Positions 1-10,124 are shown, numbered from the stretch's first letter. The stretch is 64,000 bases of DNA from Cyanobium sp. NS01 (GCF_014280235.1 NZ_CP047940.1:1612001-1676000); one strand, 5' to 3'. Program-made: numbers and translations. The notes: a model not told the origin generated them from the letters alone.

Positions 1-460
1 GGCCATGGCTGGCTGGTGAACGACACCGCCGTTCAGCCCCGGCGCCGCCAGCGCCGCGCAAGGGGCGCGAAGCGCAGCGCAGCGACTCGCGTCAGCCCTT
101 GTGCGGCGCGCAAGCCGGGGCAGGCCGGGTGGCGTGATCGCCAGACCTCAGGGACGCCTTCCCGTTTCGCTGCCCGGAGGTTCAGCTCTACAGGAGGAAC
201 TGGCTGGTGGAGGATGCGCCTATCGGCAGCGGCCGCCAGGTGCACTGGGCCACGACCGGGCTGGACCAAGGCGGATTCGGTATGGGCTGGCGTTGTTGCT
301 GTGAGGGTCTGTGAACCTCCGCTGGCCGTCGCAGCTCCCGGCGGCAGCGCCAAAACCCCAGTGCTGCAGGGCATCGCCGCAGGCGTATGCAACTTCTGGA
401 TTGTTTTCTGACTCGATGTGGCCTGGGGCAGGGTGCGGCACGAGGCAGAATTGACTCTGA
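1..460. other. Window-edge stretch without a recognised gene
   Basis: No convincing gene is visible. An open plus-strand stretch from about 138 to 314 (59 codons, no good start, preceded by TGA at 135-137) has a protein-like composition, with residues such as NWLVEDAPIGSGRQVHW, and could be the tail of a decayed gene. I cannot assign it to a family. The other reading frames here are Arg/Ala/Gly-rich in the way typical of GC-rich non-coding frames. Confidence 0.3.
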
Positions 461-1075
461 ATGGCCAGCCGCATGGTTTTTCTACCCCCCACCTCGGATT
501 TTCCGCCTGACCCCGAGCCCTTGAGTCGGGAGGATCTGAACAGCACCTATCTCGAGCTACGCAACTGCTACAAGAGCTCGATTCGCAGCCGCGGCCAGCA
601 CCGCAGCCTGGCCAACAAGGCACGAGATGAAACGGCACAGCTCAAGCAGCGCCTGCTGGATCTTGCCGCGCGGGAAGCATCGGTCCGGAAGGACGTGTAC
701 GAAATGCTGGAGATCGTCACCTCCCTGGCCGGTGACATTGAAGACGCTGGCGACGATCTGGTGAATGAATTCGGCCGCTACAAGCTCGGCCGCAAGACCT
801 ATCAAGGCGGTTCTTTCCTTGGTGGCCTCGTGCAGGCCGTGATCCGCTTCATCAACCGCTGGACCCACACCAAGGAGCGGGTGGTACAGCTGGATCAGAA
901 GCGTCAGGAGTTCATCGAGAAGACCAAGAATCTGCCGCCGCTCCCCCTGGGTGGGAACGGCCACGGCGGCCCCGTGAACCAGACGGAACCGTCTTCTCCC
1001 GCCAAGGTGGAGCTCGTGGACAGCCCAGCAGCCCAGCAGGCCCAGGAGGTCAAGGCCGATGGGACAACTCACTGA
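461..1075 (+). CDS. Hypothetical protein with coiled coil
   Basis: This 204-residue protein has no recognised family. Residues about 20-80 are rich in K, E, Q, R and L with heptad-like spacing (NKARDETAQLKQRLLDLAARE), which suggests a coiled coil. A middle segment around 115-130 is Gly-rich and hydrophobic (GGSFLGGLVQAVIRFINRW) and could be a membrane-associated amphipathic helix. The C-terminal 50 residues are Pro/Ser/Ala-rich and probably disordered. Its end overlaps the start of the next gene by 17 bases, so the two are probably co-transcribed and translationally coupled. Codon use fits the surrounding chromosome. Function unknown. Confidence 0.7.
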   Translation: MASRMVFLPPTSDFPPDPEPLSREDLNSTYLELRNCYKSSIRSRGQHRSLANKARDETAQLKQRLLDLAAREASVRKDVYEMLEIVTSLAGDIEDAGDDLVNEFGRYKLGRKTYQGGSFLGGLVQAVIRFINRWTHTKERVVQLDQKRQEFIEKTKNLPPLPLGGNGHGGPVNQTEPSSPAKVELVDSPAAQQAQEVKADGTTH

Positions 1076-1559
1076 CACCCTGCGGGCCACGTTGCGGGAC
1101 CTGGCCCAATCCGACGCCAGGCTCTACCGCGGGTTGCACGAGGAGCTGGGCGACACCAAACCAGCCAGCAACTCGCCCGCAGCGCTGCTGGACGGGGACG
1201 CCCCTGCCAGTCGAGAAGAACTGGAGGGCCTGTCGATCGCTGCACTCTGGACACTCTGCAAGGCGCGCGGCATCAAGGGCCTCAGCAAGGGCCCGGTGCC
1301 GAAACAGGTGGATGCCCTGCTCAGCCACCCGGATGGGCCGCCCCTGCGGAGCGCCCTACCCGTCAAGGCCACCAAGGGCAGCAAGGGTGGGGCATCTGGC
1401 GGCAAGGCCATGGCCAAGGCTGGCGCCGCCGAGCTGCAGGTCCTGGAGCAACGTCTCGATCGGGTGGAGCAGCTGGTGGTGCTGATCGCCCAGCAGGTGG
1501 GGGTCCCCCCTGCAGCGATCGCCCAAGTGACGACACCTGCAGCCCTTCCGCCAACCTGA
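1059..1559 (+). CDS. SAP-like motif hypothetical protein
   Basis: A 166-residue protein that overlaps the preceding gene. Residues about 55-90 (LSIAALWTLCKARGIKGLS followed by KGPVPKQVDALL) resemble a SAP-type helix-extension-helix motif: a Leu-rich first helix, the CKARGI-KGLS turn and a second helix ending in LL. SAP motifs often bind nucleic acid, but the match here is by eye only. A Lys/Gly/Ala-rich linker (about 105-130) leads to a short Leu/Val coiled coil (QVLEQRLDRVEQLVVLIAQQ) and a disordered tail. Overlap with the upstream coiled-coil protein suggests a joint role. Function unknown. Confidence 0.65.
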   Translation: MGQLTDTLRATLRDLAQSDARLYRGLHEELGDTKPASNSPAALLDGDAPASREELEGLSIAALWTLCKARGIKGLSKGPVPKQVDALLSHPDGPPLRSALPVKATKGSKGGASGGKAMAKAGAAELQVLEQRLDRVEQLVVLIAQQVGVPPAAIAQVTTPAALPPT

Positions 1560-1584
1560 ATTACTTCTGTGCTGGCGCCAGCCC

Positions 1585-1782
1585 ATGGCGGTGAACCGGG
1601 AGACGCTGGAGAAGCTGGGTCGCTTCCTGCTGCGCGGCCTGCGCATCGGCGCCAGCACGGTGTCGATTGTGGAGCTGCTGCGCAACGACTGGACCGGCGG
1701 CATCAGCGCCGGTGTGGCCTGGTTGGTGTTTCTGCAGGTGGAGCGACGGCTGCCGCCCCTCAGCTCGGAGCCCGAGGACTGA
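1585..1782 (+). CDS. Small hypothetical protein, possibly membrane-associated
   Basis: A 65-residue protein whose ATG lies 26 bases past the preceding stop, on the same strand. Residues 8-55 form a moderately hydrophobic stretch with one possible membrane helix (GISAGVAWLVFLQVE). The C-terminus is acidic. Its stop region overlaps the convergent PPC-domain gene by about 23 bases. No family recognised. It may be the third gene of a small operon with the two preceding hypothetical genes. Confidence 0.5.
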   Translation: MAVNRETLEKLGRFLLRGLRIGASTVSIVELLRNDWTGGISAGVAWLVFLQVERRLPPLSSEPED

Positions 1783-2164
1783 TCCGCAGCTCGGAGTAGC
1801 CGGTGGCCGGGTCGAGCTCCCGGCTGAACTGCCAGTCCGGCAGCAGGCCCAGCAGCAGCTCGGCGGTGGTGCGCACCAGCGAGCCGGCGCAGAGGTGCCC
1901 ACCGATCACGGCGCCGTTGCTGTCGGCAACAGCGATGTGCAGATGGGCGCCATCGGGCGAGAGGGTGCCGGAGAGGCTGAGGATCTCCAGCTCGCCCTGG
2001 ATCACGGTGGCTTCAGAGGCTCCCGCGAAGCGCACCCGGGCGACTGACAGGCTGCCCACGGCGCTGATCACGCAGCAGGCCTGTGCGTCTTGTTCGGCCA
2101 TCCAGGTCTGCAGCGCCCGGCGCAGGTCAGCGCCCGGCTGCAGGCGCAACGGCACCACCTTCAT
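1760..2164 (-). CDS. PPC (DUF296) domain protein
   Basis: This 134-residue protein matches the PPC/DUF296 family (plant and prokaryote conserved domain). Hallmarks are an N-terminal LRLQPGADLRRAL, the core CCVISAVGSLSVARVRF, a sheet segment ELEILSLSGTLSPDGAHLH and the Gly-His motif GAVIGGHLCAGSLV, which carries the conserved metal-binding type histidines. In bacteria these are small stand-alone trimers of unclear function; in plants the domain accompanies AT-hook proteins. I chose the ATG at 2164 because MKVVPLRLQPG is the family's usual start. Its first four bases overlap the end of the acetyltransferase gene upstream on the same strand, so the two form an operon. Confidence 0.85.
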   Translation of the reverse strand: MKVVPLRLQPGADLRRALQTWMAEQDAQACCVISAVGSLSVARVRFAGASEATVIQGELEILSLSGTLSPDGAHLHIAVADSNGAVIGGHLCAGSLVRTTAELLLGLLPDWQFSRELDPATGYSELRISPRAPS

Positions 2165-2721
2165 GGGGTTGGCCCCTCCACAAGCTCCTGGACCATCACC
2201 AAGGCATCGACGTAACCCAACTGCTTGTGGCGGAACGCCCCCGGCAGGGTTCCCACCAGCTGAAAGCCGTTGCGCTGCCAGCAACCGATGCCGGCGCTGT
2301 TGGTGCTCACCACCAGGTTGTACTGCATCGCCCGGAACCCCAGCCGCCGCGCCGTCTGCAGGGAGTGCTTACAGAGGCGGCTGCCCACACCCTGGCGCCG
2401 GCAGTGCTCGGCCACCACATAGCCCGCGTTGGCCACATGGGCACCGAGAGCCAGGGAGTTGGGCCTGAGGTAGTACGTGCCCACAAGGGCACCGGTCGCA
2501 TCCACGGCCACCATCACCGCCTGGCTCTGCTCCACCCACGCCACCTGAGCCTCGGTCTCGCTGATGTCTGGGTCGTTGGGGAAGGTTTCACCGGCGCCGA
2601 ACACCGGCTCCAGCAGCGCCCACACCCCCGGCCAGTCGGCCGCCTCATAGGGGCGGATCTGCAGGGGCGATCGGGAGGAGGTCAGAGCAGCGCAGGTGTG
2701 ACCATGTGATTGTCTCGCCAA
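2161..2721 (-). CDS. GNAT family N-acetyltransferase
   Basis: A GNAT acetyltransferase of about 185 residues. The fold is shown by LQIRPYEAADWPGVWALLEPVF (strand 1/helix 1), the VGTYYLRPNS beta strands and the acetyl-CoA pyrophosphate loop CRRQGVGSRLCKHSL (Q/RxxGxG/A), followed by GFRAMQYNLVVSTNSAGIGCW (motif B, helix and bulge). The substrate cannot be told. The open frame extends upstream to 2814, but that part is Pro/Arg/Ser-rich and contains a perfect hairpin at 2726-2749. I therefore place the start at the TTG at 2721; the conserved domain begins near 2665. The gene overlaps the PPC gene by four bases (ATGA type), pointing to one transcript. Confidence 0.8.
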   Translation of the reverse strand: MARQSHGHTCAALTSSRSPLQIRPYEAADWPGVWALLEPVFGAGETFPNDPDISETEAQVAWVEQSQAVMVAVDATGALVGTYYLRPNSLALGAHVANAGYVVAEHCRRQGVGSRLCKHSLQTARRLGFRAMQYNLVVSTNSAGIGCWQRNGFQLVGTLPGAFRHKQLGYVDALVMVQELVEGPTP

Positions 2722-2725
2722 CAGG

Positions 2726-2749
2726 AAGGCGCCCCGTGGGGGGCGCCTT
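2726..2749. terminator. Perfect inverted repeat, likely terminator
   Basis: A perfect 10-bp inverted repeat, AAGGCGCCCC and GGGGCGCCTT, separated by four bases (GTGG). It lies just upstream of the acetyltransferase coding region and has no long T-tract. It could end transcription entering from either side or act in the acetyltransferase leader. Confidence 0.5.
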
Positions 2750-3193
2750 AGCACCGGTCGCGGATCTGAGCCTTGGCATCTGGGACTCGATCGGGTCGGG
2801 TGTCTGTGGTTCACGCGTTGTCTGTCTGGGGCCTGACAGGAAAGGACTGGAGATCACGTCTGGGAGAAGAGATGCTCGGGGCTTGACCTTCTCGGTTGTG
2901 ATCCCGGCTCGGGTTATGCAGCCCGAGATTTAAGAACGCGGGAAACAGAACTGGCGTATCGCTCTCTGCGGTTACGGGATGACGCTCGCGCCGCGTCACC
3001 GAGTTCACCTTGTGTGTGTCGCATCGTTGGCGCACCTCCGCTGAGCGCACCGGCTCGGGTGTTCCCTGGCCGGACTCTGTTGGAGGGCGAGGGTCGGGTT
3101 GGCTCCCGGGCCTCCCCTCAAGTTCAAGGTACGTCGTTTTTCAGGTGGTAGTGGCCCTTTGGAGTGCCTGTTCCCGTACCGCCAGAAACCCTG
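2750..3193. other. Gene-free stretch
   Basis: About 440 bases with no coding pattern I can support on either strand. It separates the acetyltransferase operon from the metal-resistance region and adjoins the nuclease relic. No tRNA-like fold, repeat family or IS end was seen. Confidence 0.4.
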
Positions 3194-3478
3194 TCAGCGC
3201 AACGCTTCACAGGCTTGTCCATCGTCGTTGCCATCGAGATAGGTGTGCCCCTGGCGCAGCAGCTCCTGAGCACGGGCATAGGAGCCGATCTCCTTGCAGC
3301 TGTAGCGGCGGCCGCCAGGGGTTGTGCCATCGGGGATCACCGTTGTGCTGCGGCATCGCCGGAAATCTCAGGTCTGGGTGATCCCACCCGGCACCTGCCA
3401 GACCCCGTAGCGCAGCCGGCTGGCGCGAAACTCGGCGCACAGAACCTCCTTAGCATCGCAGCCGCTCAGATACTGCCG
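3194..3478 (-). pseudogene. Relic of a nuclease C-terminus with Excalibur domain
   Basis: Reading the minus strand gives a 5'-truncated frame: QYLSGCDAKEVLCAEFRASR, then RYGVWQVPGGITQT, a TGA at 3368-3370, then DFRRCRSTTVIPDGTTPGG and RRYSCKEIGSYARAQELL, ending in YLDGNDDGQACEALR. The first part is the C-terminus of a staphylococcal-nuclease-like (thermonuclease) protein, where family members have VPGGI...PWDFRR. The TGA replaces the expected Trp codon before DFRR. The last part is an Excalibur calcium-binding motif (DGNDDGQACE). The frame begins directly after the stop of the DUF302 gene, so the N-terminal nuclease core is missing. Recognition is from remembered family patterns. Confidence 0.65.
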
Positions 3479-3484
3479 CTAGCG

Positions 3485-3877
3485 CTAAGCCGCAGCGTCC
3501 TCGATGATCGCCGTGGTGGAGGCCTCCACCGCGCGGGCCACCTCCTTCAGGGCGGGATCGGCCGAGAGGCTGGCGAGCATCGCCTCGGGCCGGATCATGC
3601 CGATGCGGGTCTGGCCAGTTTCGGTGTAGACGGAGATCCGGCAGGGCAGCGCCATGTTGAGCGCCATTGTGGTGCTGAGCAATGCGGCGGCCTGCTGGGG
3701 GTTGCACACCTCGAAGATGCGGCACTGCTCCAGGAACGGCTGACCTTTACTGCGCAGGGTGTGGCCCAGATCATGCACGGCCAGCACGCCGAAGCCATGC
3801 TGCGCCACCGCCTTCTGTAGGGCGGCGCTGGCCTCCTCGAAGGATTTCGGCGTGTCGATGATGAAGAACTGATCCAT
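3485..3877 (-). CDS. DUF302 domain protein
   Basis: A 130-residue DUF302 protein. It starts MDQFFIIDTPKSFEEASAAL, continues with the conserved HGFGVLAVHDLGHTLRSKG and a Cys-containing segment (EQCRIFEVCNPQQA), then the ALPCRISVYTE core and a Met-containing region. DUF302 proteins are small alpha/beta proteins often linked to metal or redox stress. The gene sits 8 bases downstream of the DUF305 gene and behind a MerR regulator, so a copper-related periplasmic or cytoplasmic role is likely. The open frame begins earlier, but MDQFF is the family-like start. No signal peptide is visible. Confidence 0.8.
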   Translation of the reverse strand: MDQFFIIDTPKSFEEASAALQKAVAQHGFGVLAVHDLGHTLRSKGQPFLEQCRIFEVCNPQQAAALLSTTMALNMALPCRISVYTETGQTRIGMIRPEAMLASLSADPALKEVARAVEASTTAIIEDAAA

Positions 3878-3885
3878 CGGTGGCC

Positions 3886-4629
3886 TCAGCGTGTGCCGTA
3901 CCAACTGCGATACCACTGGGACATCTGCTGGATTTCATCGCTCTGCACCCGCACCATGGCCTGCTGCAACTGACGAAGCTCCGGGTGCTGCGAATTGGTC
4001 TGGGCCATCGAGGCCATCATCACGCCCATCTGGTGGTGGGGAATCATCTGCTCAATGAAGGCACGGTCGAAGTCAGGGGCTGCGCTCAGGGCAGAGAGGT
4101 TCGTGCCACCACCCATCTGTCCCATGCCCATGCCCATGCCCATGCCCCCGCCCATGCCCCCGCCCATGCCCATTCCTCCACCCATGCCCATGCCGTTCTG
4201 CCAACCCCAGCCTGTGCCCGGTCCCCAACTGGGCACATCTTTGCCGTACCACTGCTCGTACCAGGCACGCATCTGGGCGTTCTCGCGGGTCTGACTGGCC
4301 TTGATGCTCTTCGCCAGGGCCTTGATCTCGGGCCGCTGGGCGCGGGTGAGGGCGAGATCGGCCATGGCGATCGCCCCGTCGTGGTGGGGGATCATCATCA
4401 CGACGAACTGCTGATCCGAATAACCCATCCCCATCTGGCCCGGGCCACCCACGCCTCCTCGATACCCGGGCATACCGGCACCGCCCTCGTAGCCGGGCAT
4501 GCCGGCACCGCCCATACCCTGGGACAGGCACCGGGTGCCAGCCCAAAGGGAGACCGCGATGATGCCTCCCGTGGCCAGCAGCAGGGCTGGCCGTCCGAAG
4601 ACTCTTCGGCGTGGTTCGATGTTGGCCAT
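3886..4629 (-). CDS. DUF305 protein with Met/Gly-rich linker
   Basis: A 247-residue DUF305 protein with two ferritin-like half domains, each carrying the MIPHH signature: MMIPHHDGAIAMADLAL and, in the second half, QMIPHHQMGVMMASM. An N-terminal membrane anchor or signal segment (ALLLATGGIIAVSLWAG) directs it out of the cytoplasm. Between the halves is a striking Met/Gly repeat of about 40 residues (alternating MGMG and GGG), and the region after the anchor is Gly/Met-rich too. Such Met runs bind Cu(I) in copper proteins, so I infer periplasmic copper binding. The ATG at 4629 follows AAAGG at a good distance. It lies in an operon after the MerR gene and before DUF302. Confidence 0.85.
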   Translation of the reverse strand: MANIEPRRRVFGRPALLLATGGIIAVSLWAGTRCLSQGMGGAGMPGYEGGAGMPGYRGGVGGPGQMGMGYSDQQFVVMMIPHHDGAIAMADLALTRAQRPEIKALAKSIKASQTRENAQMRAWYEQWYGKDVPSWGPGTGWGWQNGMGMGGGMGMGGGMGGGMGMGMGMGQMGGGTNLSALSAAPDFDRAFIEQMIPHHQMGVMMASMAQTNSQHPELRQLQQAMVRVQSDEIQQMSQWYRSWYGTR

Positions 4630-4737
4630 CCTTTCGACGCCGCTCGCGAACTGTCCATCTCCAAGGTGGCCACGGGCTTGCGAGTGGATTGACAATCCAG
4701 CCAAATGTTCATGCGACCTCCGCTGGCCGGGGGCTGA

Positions 4738-5127
4738 TCAGACGTTGAGATTCGGGCAGATCACGGCCATGTTCGGCGCTGGATCGCTCTGCCAGTTCTG
4801 CAGCAGGCTTTGCAGTTCCCTCCTGAACAGACGCAGCTCCCGCAGCCGTTCGTCCACCAGATCGATCTGCCGTTGGAGCTGCCGCTGGATGTCGCCGCAG
4901 GGGAGCTCACCGGCATCGTGCACCGCCAGGCACTCCTGAATGTCATCAAGAGTCAGTCCGAGGCTCTTGAGCCGCCGGATGAAGTCCAGGCGCCGCAGGC
5001 TCTCCTCACCGAACAGGCGGTAACCGCCTTCGCTGCGGCCCACCGCCGGCAGCAGGCCGAGCTCTTCGTAGTAGCGGAGCGTTTTCACGGGCAGGCCACT
5101 GCGGCTGGCCAGGGCGCCGATCTTCAT
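4738..5127 (-). CDS. MerR family regulator (copper type inferred)
   Basis: A MerR family activator of 129 residues from MKIGALASRSGLPVKTLRYY. It has the winged-helix DNA-binding domain (LRYYEELGLLP, GGYRLFGEESLRRL), a long dimerisation helix (QLQRQIDLVDERLREL) and Cys residues that could bind metal (ECLAVHDAGELPCG, and VICPNLNV at the end). The frame stays open upstream to a GTG at 5244 or ATG at 5232, but that extension is Ala/Pro-rich and would overlap the operator, so I prefer the ATG at 5127. It is divergent from the Cu-ATPase gene, and MerR-type operators lie between them. Regulation of the copper genes here is inferred. Confidence 0.85.
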   Translation of the reverse strand: MKIGALASRSGLPVKTLRYYEELGLLPAVGRSEGGYRLFGEESLRRLDFIRRLKSLGLTLDDIQECLAVHDAGELPCGDIQRQLQRQIDLVDERLRELRLFRRELQSLLQNWQSDPAPNMAVICPNLNV

Positions 5128-5245
5128 GCCGACAGGCACTGGCGCCGCCCCTGGAGGGCGGCCGGCCCGTGGTGTGGCGGCGGAGCGGGAGGCGGCGGGT
5201 GCAGGTGCGGGAGCGGGAGTGACGGCGGCCATGGGCAAACACACT

Positions 5246-5268
5246 CTCCATTACTGGGGAGACTCTAA
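5246..5268 (-). promoter_or_regulatory. Possible autoregulatory MerR operator
   Basis: On the minus strand TTAGAGT is followed by CTCC-N8-GGAG, which resembles the CTCCAG dyads of the three copper operators. It lies just upstream of the MerR gene. A good -10 hexamer is not obvious. Confidence 0.4.
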
Positions 5269-5321
5269 CCATCTCTGTCCGCCGTCGTTCTCCCGGCAGG
5301 CCGTTTGAATCCACCAGGGCC

Positions 5322-5353
5322 TTGACTCTCCAGTCCACTGGACGCCATAGGTT
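5322..5353 (+). promoter_or_regulatory. MerR-type promoter/operator of the Cu-ATPase
   Basis: TTGACT (5322-5327), a 20-base spacer and TAGGTT (5348-5353). The spacer holds a perfect dyad, TCCAGT-CC-ACTGGA (5329-5342). The overlong spacer with a central dyad is the mark of promoters twisted open by MerR-family activators. The ATPase start lies about 110 bases downstream. Confidence 0.75.
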
Positions 5354-5464
5354 GAAGCCCCCCCCTGCAGCGCCCCGGCCCTGCCTCCAGGTCCCCCGCT
5401 GAGCACCCCGTCCGCCAACCCTCCCTGCTGCCATGCCGAGGATCCAGCCGGCGCGGCCGATGGC

Positions 5465-7497
<2,033 letters not shown>

Positions 7498-7498
<1 letters not shown>

Positions 7499-7974
7499 TG
7501 ACACTCCCAGCCCTGATGCCGCTCCTGTCTGCCGTCGCCGCCACCGCTGCCACCAGCGCCTCCACCGCCGAGCCGCTCTGGCGCAGCATCGAGCAGCCCG
7601 TGCTGCTGAAGCTGCTGGTGGCCGGCGCAGGGGTGGCGCTGATCATCTGGGAGCTGTGGTGGTTCCTCGGCCGCCATGGTGGTGGCGTGGCGGCCCGCGA
7701 GGGCGAGCACGGCCTGCAGGAGATCACCATCACCGTGGATGGGGGCTATGCGCCCTCACGGATCCGGGTGAAGGCCGGCCAGCCGGTGCGGCTTACGTTC
7801 CACCGGGTCGATCCGAGCGGCTGCGTGGCCAAGGTGATCTTCCCTGATTTCCACAAATCTCTCGATCTGCCCCTGGATGCCACCACCTCCGTGGACTTGC
7901 CGGCCAGGGCTGCCGGCACCTATCCCTTCCACTGCGGCATGAACATGGTGCGAGGCAGCCTTGAGGTGGAGTGA
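7498..7974 (+). CDS. Membrane-anchored cupredoxin-domain protein
   Basis: A 158-residue protein with one transmembrane helix (about 35-57) followed by a cupredoxin-like domain (about 73-158). Candidate copper ligands are H102, C109 and the H145-C146-G147-M148 cluster in YPFHCGMNM, matching the C-terminal His/Cys/Met ligand loop of cupredoxins. The ATG overlaps the TGA of the Cu-ATPase, so the two are made together. I infer that it accepts Cu(I) from the ATPase on the periplasmic or lumenal side, or stores it. ATPase-cupredoxin pairs are known in other bacteria. The N-terminus is Ala/Thr-rich and could be a short signal. Confidence 0.85.
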
Positions 7975-7990
7975 CCCGGGGCGGCGCGAT

Positions 7991-8014
7991 CCTGATCGGT
8001 CGAGGCTGATCAGG
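7991..8014. terminator. Hairpin between convergent genes
   Basis: CCTGATC (7991-7997) and GATCAGG (8008-8014) form a 7-bp stem between the stop of the cupredoxin gene and the stop of the convergent multicopper oxidase gene. No T-run follows, so terminator function is a guess from its position. Confidence 0.35.
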
Positions 8015-9521
8015 CGCTGATCTCCAAGGTGCCCATCATGCCCAGCTCCTCGTGATCGAGGATGTGGCAGTGATACACCGTGCGTCCGGCGAAATCATCG
8101 AACCGGGTGCGAACCCGTACGGTTTCGCCTGGGCGCAACAGCACCACATCTCTCCAGGCGCGCCACGGCTCCGGCGTGCCGTTGCGGCTGATCACCTGGA
8201 AGGGGTTGATGTGCACGTGAAAGGGGTGATCCATCACCCCGTCGTTCACCAGCTCCCACTCCTCGGTGTCACCGAGGCGCACGGAGGTGTCGGTGCGGCC
8301 GTGCTCGTAGGCCCGGCCATTGATCAAGAACACCATGCCCATGCCGGGGGCCATGCCGTGGTTGAGCACGAAGCGGCGGCGGCGCACCGGCGCCGGCAGG
8401 GGCTCCACCGGCAGCAGGCGCTCGGGCAGCGGCAGGGGCGTCACCGAGCCCGCGTAGTTCAAGGTGGCGATCGGCACCGGAGCCTGCTGCTCAAAGCCTG
8501 ATCCCATCCTTCCTCTGCCCATTCCCATTCCCATTCCCATTCCTCTACCCATGCCCATGCCCATGCGGCTGCCCCTACCGCCCATCATTCCGCCGGCCCC
8601 CCTGGCGTAGGGAAGGTTGAGCAGCCGGTAACGACCGCCCTGGCGCTCGCCCCGCACCAGCACCTCAGCCCGCTCGCCGGGGGCCAGCAGCAGTTCCGAC
8701 AGCTCCACTGGTGCCTCGATGGCACCGCCATCGGTGGCGATCAGGTGGAAGGGGTGATCCTCGAGGGCCAGCCGCCAGAAGCGGGCATTGGAGGCGTTCA
8801 CGATCCGCAACCGCAGCAGACCCCCTGAGGGGATCGTCAGCGCCGGGTTCACCTGACCGTTGACGGTGAGCACCGCTCCCTCACGCCCCAGCATCATCCC
8901 CATGCCCATCGGGCTGGAACCCGCCTCACCGGGAAGGTCTTTGAGGAAAAGCACCTGCTCCTCGGCGGCGCGGACTTCGGGGATCTGATCCAGGGCACCG
9001 CGCACGATGAACACCCCTCCGAGGCCGCCGAACACCTGATCGGCCACCGTGCCATGTCGGTGGGGGTGGTAATAGAAAGTGCCGGCAGGATGGTCGGCCG
9101 GCAGGGTGAAGGCGTAGCTGTGGCTTGCGCCGGGGGCCACGCTCACGAACACGTTGTCAGCACTGCCGCCGGGAGAGATGTGGAGGCCGTGGTAGTGCAG
9201 GTTGGTGGGGCGAGACAGGCGGTTGACCAGCTCGATCCGCACGGCATCGCCGGGTTCGGCCTCCAGCAGGGGCCCAGGCAGCAGGCCGTTGTAGGTGAGG
9301 GCCCTGGACGGGCCGCCCGGGATCGCCACATTGGTTTCCTGGGCCACCAGTTCCAGGTCCAGGCGTCCGCCGCTGGAGCGCAGGCGGGCCTGAGCTGGTA
9401 CACCCGTGCTGGCTTGGGATCGAAGCTGGGCAGTGCGTCCCAGCAGGGCTGAGCCGGTGGCGATGGCTGAAGCACCACCGACCATGGCAAGAAAGGAACG
9501 GCGACCAAGATGCAAGACCAT
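8010..9521 (-). CDS. Multicopper oxidase with Met-rich insert
   Basis: A 503-residue multicopper oxidase. The four copper-ligand motifs are HYHG (109-112), HPHRHG (152-157), HPFHVH (432-437) and HCHILDH followed by EELGMM (484-495), giving type 1 and trinuclear centres; the Met in EELGMM fits a CueO-like axial ligand. A twin-arginine signal is visible at the start (GRRSFLAMVGG). Residues 308-345 are a Met/Gly/Arg-rich insert like the Met-rich Cu(I) sites of CueO/CopA oxidases. It probably oxidises Cu(I) to Cu(II) in the periplasm. The ATG at 9521 has GGGAGAG just before it and follows the DUF411 gene by seven bases, so they share the promoter at 10125. Confidence 0.9.
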   Translation of the reverse strand: MVLHLGRRSFLAMVGGASAIATGSALLGRTAQLRSQASTGVPAQARLRSSGGRLDLELVAQETNVAIPGGPSRALTYNGLLPGPLLEAEPGDAVRIELVNRLSRPTNLHYHGLHISPGGSADNVFVSVAPGASHSYAFTLPADHPAGTFYYHPHRHGTVADQVFGGLGGVFIVRGALDQIPEVRAAEEQVLFLKDLPGEAGSSPMGMGMMLGREGAVLTVNGQVNPALTIPSGGLLRLRIVNASNARFWRLALEDHPFHLIATDGGAIEAPVELSELLLAPGERAEVLVRGERQGGRYRLLNLPYARGAGGMMGGRGSRMGMGMGRGMGMGMGMGRGRMGSGFEQQAPVPIATLNYAGSVTPLPLPERLLPVEPLPAPVRRRRFVLNHGMAPGMGMVFLINGRAYEHGRTDTSVRLGDTEEWELVNDGVMDHPFHVHINPFQVISRNGTPEPWRAWRDVVLLRPGETVRVRTRFDDFAGRTVYHCHILDHEELGMMGTLEISA

Positions 9522-9528
9522 CTCTCCC

Positions 9529-10095
9529 TCAGGCCTCGATCTGCAGGAAGGTGCGGCGGGAGCCATCGCGACCGAAGGAGTAAACCGTGTAGGACTCGCT
9601 ACGCAGGGATGATTCCATGCCCGGCGAACCGAGGGGCATTCCCGGCACGGCGATTCCCACCACCGCCGGTCGCTGCCGCAGCAGCTGATCGATCGCCTCG
9701 GCAGGGACGTGCCCCTCGATCACAAAACCAGCCACCTTGGCGGTGTGACAGGACGCCAAGTCTCCTGGGACGTTCAATGAGCTCTTGACCGCTTCCAGGT
9801 CGGCCACAACGTGATCCTTCACGCTGAAGCCGTTGGCACGCAGGTGGTCGAGCCACCCCTTGCAGCAACCGCAGCTGGCCGTGCGGTAGGCCGTCACCTG
9901 GCGGCTGGTTGCCAAGGCGTCAGTCGACGCTGCACTCCGAGCCACTGACGTCCGGACGGTGGACGGCGAGAGCCAGTAGCCGACGCCAACCGCGGAGAGC
10001 CCGGCCAGGACCGTGGCCAGAAGCCACCCCCGGCGGTGCGACCGCGACGCACCGCCAGAGGTGGAATGATCTGGATCGGGTTGCGGCACGTTCAT
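9529..10095 (-). CDS. DUF411 (CopG-like) copper-binding protein
   Basis: A 188-residue DUF411 protein. An N-terminal membrane/signal helix (about 23-43) is followed by the thioredoxin-like domain, with the metal motif C75-G-C77-C78-KGW, the second ligand pair C116-H117 in DLASCHTAKVAGFVIEGHVP, and the conserved VVGIAVPGMPLGSPGME with two Met residues. The related CopG protein of other bacteria binds a copper cluster in the periplasm. It is the first gene of the operon with the multicopper oxidase and starts about 23 bases after the predicted transcription start of a MerR-type promoter. Copper handling is well supported by family and context. Confidence 0.88.
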   Translation of the reverse strand: MNVPQPDPDHSTSGGASRSHRRGWLLATVLAGLSAVGVGYWLSPSTVRTSVARSAASTDALATSRQVTAYRTASCGCCKGWLDHLRANGFSVKDHVVADLEAVKSSLNVPGDLASCHTAKVAGFVIEGHVPAEAIDQLLRQRPAVVGIAVPGMPLGSPGMESSLRSESYTVYSFGRDGSRRTFLQIEA

Positions 10096-10124
10096 TCCTA
10101 GCCGATGAGTGAAGGATTGAACTC

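Noticed and set aside
2722-2814. An N-terminal extension of the acetyltransferase
   Set aside because: It is Pro/Arg-rich, contains a perfect hairpin and is not GNAT-like, so it is more likely leader or terminator sequence.
4120-4190. A CRISPR-like or minisatellite array in the CCCATG repeats
   Set aside because: The repeats encode the Met/Gly-rich linker of the DUF305 protein and have no spacers. No CRISPR array or cas gene was seen in the window.
5128-5244. A longer MerR protein starting at 5244 or 5232
   Set aside because: The extension is Ala/Pro-rich, and a promoter placed at the operator-like dyad would start transcription after it. Family members begin at MKIGxLA.
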